From NCBI RefSeq assembly GCF_024710845.1, contig NZ_JANJTZ010000066.1:124001-188000 (forward strand): DNA of 64,000 bases, in the 5' to 3' direction. Within the stretch, counting starts at the first letter, position 1; every line of letters starts with the position of its first letter. The notes beneath the pieces are model-generated. The model was given only the letters and a program-made list of their open reading frames with translations, had not been told where the DNA came from and did no database searches. Made by a program: the position numbers and the translations under genes. Shown here in pieces: positions 59,747 through 64,000 of this stretch. Source of the stretch: Mesorhizobium sp. (lineage in GTDB: Bacteria > Pseudomonadota > Alphaproteobacteria > Rhizobiales > Rhizobiaceae).

Positions 59747-61351
59747 ATGCATCACGATCCAAGAATTCCGCCCGCCGACGCATGCGTGGTGCGCGATCTG
59801 ATCGAACTGCGCGCGCGCGAATGCCCCGACAGGATCTATGCCGTCTTCGACGGCGGCGAGACCTGGACATACCGGCAACTCCGGGAACAGGTTCTTCCGG
59901 TCGCGCGCGGCCTGCAACAGATCGGCGTGCGCCAGGGCGACCGCGTGCTGGTCTGGCTGCCGACCGGCGCCACCTGCCTCAAGGTCTGGTTCGCGATCAA
60001 CTATCTCGGTGCGACTTTCGTGCCGATCAACACCGCCTACAAGGGCCGCCTTCTGGAACATGTGGTGCGCAATTGCGGCGCGCGGGTGGGTGTGATCCAC
60101 GCCGAGCTCGCCGAGCGGCTGAACGATATCGACCGCTCCAACCTCGATACGCTCGTCTGCCTGCTTGGCGATCCCGTGCCGGTGCAGGGTTGCGTCATTC
60201 ACGGAGCCGATGTGCTGGAAGGTGATCCGGTCGGGCTGGAGCCTCCCGGACGGCCGATCGAACCATGGGACGAGCAGACCATCATATTCACCTCCGGGAC
60301 GACCGGTGCGTCCAAGGGCGTGATGATGTCCTATGTCCACATGCTGTCGACGGGGGAGGGATTCTGGTATCTCGACGAGACCGACCGGATGCTGGTCAAC
60401 CTGCCGATGTTCCACATCGGCGGCACGATCTTCTGCCACGTCGCGCTGGCACGGGGCGGCTCGATCGCCATGGTGGAATCGTTCCAGACCGACCGGTTCT
60501 GGAGCGTCATCAGAACGCTCGGCGTCACCTACATGTATCTGCTCGGCGTAATGGCGGCCTTCGTCATGAAGCGCGAGGAGACGGGAGACGAGAAGGGCAC
60601 GACCCTTCGCCATTTCGGCGCGATTCCGCTGAGCGAGGAGGCTATCGCCTTTGGCGAGCGCTACGGCTGCACGGCCTATTCCGTCTTCAACATGACCGAA
60701 ATCTCCTGTCCGCTGGTCACGCAGGCCAATCCGAAAGTGCCGAACACCTGCGGCAGGCCACGGCCGGGCGTGCAGGTGCGCATCGTCGACGAGAACGATT
60801 GCGAGGTGCCGCAAGGGACCGCCGGGGAGCTGATCGTTCGCACCGACCGGCCCTGGGCGATGAACAGCGGCTACAACGGCGACGCGGAAGCGACCGCGCG
60901 GGCCTGGCGCAACGGCTGGTTCCACACGGGCGACGGGTTCCGTCAGGACGAGGACGGCAATTTCTTCTTCGTCGACCGCATCAAGGACGCGATCCGCAGG
61001 CGCGGCGAGAACATCTCCTCGATGGAGGTGGAGGCCGACGTGCTGCTGCACCCGGCGATCCGCGAGGCGGCTGCCGTGGCGGTCAGGAGCGACGTTTCGG
61101 AGGACGAGGTGCTGATCGCGGTTTCGTTCGCGCCGGGCCGCTCGGTCGAGCCCGGCGAGCTGATCGAGTTCCTTCGCCCGCGCATGCCGCATTTCATGAT
61201 TCCGCGCTATGTCCGGATCATGGACAGCCTGCCGCGAACGCCGACGCAGAAGGTGCAGAAGCATCTCGTCCGCGCCGAGGGAATCACGCCTGATACCTGG
61301 GATCGAGAGAAGTCCGGGATCGTCATCAAGCGCGAGCGGCTCGGCACGTGA
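59747..61351 (+). CDS. Acyl-CoA synthetase, paralog of the 26258 ligase
   Basis: 534 aa ANL ligase (CaiC-like). [59 protein letters not shown] and [19 protein letters not shown] match the protein at 26258-27877 nearly throughout, as does the C-terminal WDREKSGIVIKRE. I chose ATG 59747, eight bases past GGAG; the ATG two codons earlier lies too close to it. It is followed 19 bases on by a fused acyl-CoA carboxylase, so its product could be the carboxylase substrate. Confidence 0.86.
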   Translation: MHHDPRIPPADACVVRDLIELRARECPDRIYAVFDGGETWTYRQLREQVLPVARGLQQIGVRQGDRVLVWLPTGATCLKVWFAINYLGATFVPINTAYKGRLLEHVVRNCGARVGVIHAELAERLNDIDRSNLDTLVCLLGDPVPVQGCVIHGADVLEGDPVGLEPPGRPIEPWDEQTIIFTSGTTGASKGVMMSYVHMLSTGEGFWYLDETDRMLVNLPMFHIGGTIFCHVALARGGSIAMVESFQTDRFWSVIRTLGVTYMYLLGVMAAFVMKREETGDEKGTTLRHFGAIPLSEEAIAFGERYGCTAYSVFNMTEISCPLVTQANPKVPNTCGRPRPGVQVRIVDENDCEVPQGTAGELIVRTDRPWAMNSGYNGDAEATARAWRNGWFHTGDGFRQDEDGNFFFVDRIKDAIRRRGENISSMEVEADVLLHPAIREAAAVAVRSDVSEDEVLIAVSFAPGRSVEPGELIEFLRPRMPHFMIPRYVRIMDSLPRTPTQKVQKHLVRAEGITPDTWDREKSGIVIKRERLGT

Positions 61352-61370
61352 AGGAAGCAAGAAAGACCGC

Positions 61371-64000
61371 ATGACATTCAAGAGACTCCTGATCGCCAAC
61401 CGTGGCGAGATCGCCATCCGCATCGCGCGTGCCGCAAGCGAACTCGGGATCGAGACAGTGGGCGTGTTCGCGCCTGAAGATTCGCGCTCGCTGCATGTCA
61501 GGCGAGCCGATCGAGCTATCCAGCTCACGGGGCGCGGCGTCGGCGCCTATCTCGACATCGCCCAGTTGGTCGAGGTCGCGCGCCGGGAAGAGTGCGACGT
61601 CGTGCATCCCGGCTATGGTTTCCTGTCCGAGAACGCCACCTTCGCGCGCGCGCTGGCGGATGCGGGCATCACCTTCGCCGGCCCGACGCCGGAATTGCTC
61701 GAGCTGTTCGGCGACAAGCTGAAGGCGAAGGCGCTGGCGCGCGAAACGGGAGTGCCGATCGCGGGCGGAACGACCGGTGCGACGACGCCTGAGGAGGCGC
61801 GGGCCTTCTTCGCGACGCTGAAATCGGGTGAGGCCGCACTCGTCAAGGCCGTCGCGGGCGGCGGCGGGCGCGGGATGCGCGTGGTGCGCTCCATCGACGA
61901 ACTCGACGGCGCGCTGGAACGCTGCCGGTCCGAGGCGCAGGCAGCCTTCGGCGACGGCTCCGTCTATGTCGAGACGCTGATGCCGCGTGCCCGGCACATC
62001 GAGGTGCAGATCATCGGCGACGGCAAGGGCGGGGTGACGCATCTGTGGGAACGCGAATGCACGCTCCAGCGCCGGCACCAGAAGCTAGTCGAGATCGCGC
62101 CCAGCCCCGGCCTTTCGCCGAAGGTCCGCGCGCGCCTCTTCGACGCAGCGCTCGTGATGGCGGGCAAGGCCCGCTACCTCAGCCTCGGCACGTTCGAATT
62201 CCTGGTCGACGCAGACGGCGGGGACGATGCCGACTTCATCTTCATCGAGTGCAATCCGCGCCTGCAGGTCGAGCATACGGTGACCGAGATGGTGACCGGG
62301 ATCGACCTGGTGAAGACACAGATCGCCATTGCCGGCGGGGCGACGCTTGCCGCCGCTGGGCTCAATCCGGCCTGCGTCCCGCCAGCCGTTGGAAGTGCGA
62401 TCCAGTTGCGGGTGAACATGGAGACCATGCTGCCCGACGGCGCCACGCTGCCTGCGTCCGGCCGGCTGGATGCCTTCGATGCGCCGAGCGGGCCGGGGGT
62501 GCGGGTCGATACGTTCGGCTATGCGGGCTACGAGACGAACACAAGCTTCGATTCCCTCCTCGCCAAGGTGATCGTCCATTCGCCCGATGACTTCGGAGCC
62601 GGGTTGCGGCGGGCGGAGCGGGCCCTTTCGGAGTTCAGGATCGAGGGCGTTGGGACCAATCTCGCCTTCCTGCGGCGCGTCATTGGCCATCCCGACGTCG
62701 TTGCAGATCGGGTCCATACGCAGTTCATCGAGGAGAACGCGGCGTCGCTCGCCCCGGGGTTGGCCGAGCCGGGCGGGCTCTACTTCCCGATCGAGACGAG
62801 CGGGGTGTCCGCGACCGACCGGAAGCAATATGAGGAAGCGCCGGAGAACACGGTGGCCGTGGTGACCCCGATGCCGGGATTGGTCGTCAACGTCATCGTG
62901 TCCGCCGGCGAAACGGTCGAGAGGGGTGCGGAACTCGTCATCGTCGAGGCGATGAAATCCGAGCTGGTGATCCGGGCGGACATCGCCGGCATCGTCCGCG
63001 CCCTGCCGGCCCGGCAGGGCGACGTGCTCCGGCTCGGCGACCCGGTTGCCTTCGTCGAGCCATCCGGCTCGATCCATTCCGAAGCGGAAGTTGCCGAAGC
63101 CTACGATCTCGATGCGATCAGGCCCGATCTTGCCGAAGTCTTGCAGCGCAAGCATGAGCTCAGCGACGAGGCGCGGCCGGACGCGGTTGCCAGGAGACAC
63201 GCGGCCGGCAATCGCACCGCGCGCGAGAATATCGACGATCTGTGCGATGCCGGCAGCTTCATCGAGTACGGCGGGATGATCCTTGCGCTCCAGCGCGGCC
63301 GCCGCTCCATGGACGAGCTGAAGCGGCTCAGTCCTGCCGACGGCATGATCGCGGGGGTTGGGGATGTGAACGGAAGCCTCTTCGCCGCCGACAAGACACG
63401 CTGTACGGTGCTCGCCTACGACTATACCGTCTTCGCCGGTACCCAGGGCTTTCAGGCGCATGCGAAGAAGGATCGGATGTTCGAGCTTGCCGAGCAGCTC
63501 GAAACGCCGCTGATCATGTTCACAGAAGGCGGTGGCGGACGTCCCGGCGACACGGACTATGTCGGCGTGGCCGGCCTCGACATGCGCACCTTCTGGCATT
63601 TCGGCAGGCTGAGCGCCAAGGTGCCGCTGATCGGCGTCAACTCCGGCCGCTGCTTTGCCGGCAACGCGGCCCTGCTCGGCAGTTGCGACGTCATCATCGC
63701 AACGAAGAACTCATCGATCGGCATGGCCGGCCCGGCGATGATCGAGGCCGGCGGGCTCGGCGCGGTGAGCGCCGATGAGGTGGGGCCGGTTTCGGTGCAG
63801 GCACCGAACGGGGTCATCGACATTCTCGTCGAGGACGAAGCGGAGGCGGTTCGCGCGGCCAAGCACTATCTTTCGTTCTTCCAGGGCTCGGTGTTGGAAT
63901 GGTCCTGCCCGGACCAGCGCGAACTGCGCCGGCTGGTGCCGGAGAACCGGCTGCGGGTCTACGACATCCGCGCGGTGCTCGGCACCCTCGCCGATACCGG
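61371..64000 (+). CDS. Single-chain acyl-CoA carboxylase, BC-BCCP-CT fusion (3' end outside window)
   Basis: Open through the right edge; 876 codons seen. Biotin carboxylase comes first: MTFKRLLIANRGEIAIRIAR, the ATP loop AVAGGGGRGMRVV, and FIECNPRLQVEHTVTEMV. A biotinyl domain follows, with Lys529 in IVEAMKSELVI (AMKS, not AMKM). Carboxyltransferase begins near residue 590: HAAGNRTARENIDDLCDAGS and MFTEGGGGRPGDTDYVG are visible. This order resembles the single-chain long-chain acyl-CoA carboxylase (LCC) described in mycobacteria and other bacteria, about 1,100 aa. Substrate inferred only. Confidence 0.87.
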   Translation, partial: MTFKRLLIANRGEIAIRIARAASELGIETVGVFAPEDSRSLHVRRADRAIQLTGRGVGAYLDIAQLVEVARREECDVVHPGYGFLSENATFARALADAGITFAGPTPELLELFGDKLKAKALARETGVPIAGGTTGATTPEEARAFFATLKSGEAALVKAVAGGGGRGMRVVRSIDELDGALERCRSEAQAAFGDGSVYVETLMPRARHIEVQIIGDGKGGVTHLWERECTLQRRHQKLVEIAPSPGLSPKVRARLFDAALVMAGKARYLSLGTFEFLVDADGGDDADFIFIECNPRLQVEHTVTEMVTGIDLVKTQIAIAGGATLAAAGLNPACVPPAVGSAIQLRVNMETMLPDGATLPASGRLDAFDAPSGPGVRVDTFGYAGYETNTSFDSLLAKVIVHSPDDFGAGLRRAERALSEFRIEGVGTNLAFLRRVIGHPDVVADRVHTQFIEENAASLAPGLAEPGGLYFPIETSGVSATDRKQYEEAPENTVAVVTPMPGLVVNVIVSAGETVERGAELVIVEAMKSELVIRADIAGIVRALPARQGDVLRLGDPVAFVEPSGSIHSEAEVAEAYDLDAIRPDLAEVLQRKHELSDEARPDAVARRHAAGNRTARENIDDLCDAGSFIEYGGMILALQRGRRSMDELKRLSPADGMIAGVGDVNGSLFAADKTRCTVLAYDYTVFAGTQGFQAHAKKDRMFELAEQLETPLIMFTEGGGGRPGDTDYVGVAGLDMRTFWHFGRLSAKVPLIGVNSGRCFAGNAALLGSCDVIIATKNSSIGMAGPAMIEAGGLGAVSADEVGPVSVQAPNGVIDILVEDEAEAVRAAKHYLSFFQGSVLEWSCPDQRELRRLVPENRLRVYDIRAVLGTLADT

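Noticed and set aside
1-64000. CRISPR array, tRNA, rRNA, phage or toxin-antitoxin genes
   Set aside because: No direct-repeat array, cloverleaf or matching protein family was noticed while reading both strands; small tRNA genes could still be missed by eye, but nearly all sequence is used by confident coding regions.

Overview
This 64 kb window is GC-rich and almost fully coding, with 1-4 base gene overlaps. It looks like the chromosome (or a large replicon) of an alphaproteobacterium, most likely order Hyphomicrobiales near Mesorhizobium/Phyllobacteriaceae. That placement is inferred from the protein families, the TRAP and Liv-type transporters, and two intergenic CTCTCCCC/GGGGAGAG hairpin repeats of a kind I associate with that group. 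No rRNA, tRNA, CRISPR array, transposase, phage gene or replication gene was seen. The first gene is cut by the left edge and the last by the right edge.

Nearly everything serves uptake and CoA-linked breakdown of organic acids. I count six acyl-CoA synthetases, four acyl-CoA dehydrogenases, four crotonase-family enzymes, two thiolases, four SDRs, two biotin-dependent acyl-CoA carboxylases, one TRAP transporter, two Liv-type ABC transporters with three binding proteins, three TetR regulators and one IclR regulator.

Layout. 1-3006: Fe-alcohol dehydrogenase and hotdog thioesterase (+), facing a deacetylase-like protein and a GNAT acetyltransferase (-). 3182-6198 (-): class III aminotransferase coupled to a dimethylformamidase-like protein. 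6494-17969 (-): a long operon with a malonyl-CoA-synthetase-like ligase, thiolase, transglutaminase-like protein, PaaI-like thioesterase, PaaG-like enzyme, DsbA-fold isomerase, a three-gene acyl-CoA carboxylase, an AtuA-family protein and an enoyl-CoA hydratase. It is divergent from an isovaleryl/citronellyl-type acyl-CoA dehydrogenase and an SDR (18181-20248); together these resemble liu/atu pathways for branched acyl-CoAs. 20258-21417 (-): VOC protein and TetR, divergent from 21668-30549 (+), a TRAP transporter followed by a phosphotransferase, a small helical protein, an acyl-CoA ligase and an acyl-CoA dehydrogenase. The last four match the LvaA/B/E/C set that degrades 4-hydroxyacyl-CoAs, and a MaoC-like hydratase and a lipocalin-like protein follow.

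30568-33659 (-): ligase, TetR, enoyl-CoA hydratase, divergent from a Liv-type ABC operon containing its own ligase (33949-40473) and a nitronate-monooxygenase-like gene. 41519-44964 (-): a second Liv-type transporter lacking a binding-protein gene. 45203-47493 (+): a paired acyl-CoA dehydrogenase. 47560-49953: IclR (-) and a binding protein (+). 50057-53460: a second transglutaminase-like protein, a TetR and a tandem pair of SDRs. 53910-64000 (+): thiolase, ligase, hydratase, dienoyl-reductase-like SDR, Tat-exported binding protein, ligase and a fused BC-BCCP-CT carboxylase.

The most interesting points are the Lva-like module joined to a TRAP transporter, a recurring 15-bp dyad (ATGAN-N5-NTCAT) in several divergent promoters, the paired paralogous transglutaminase-like proteins, and the split carboxylase next to AtuA.
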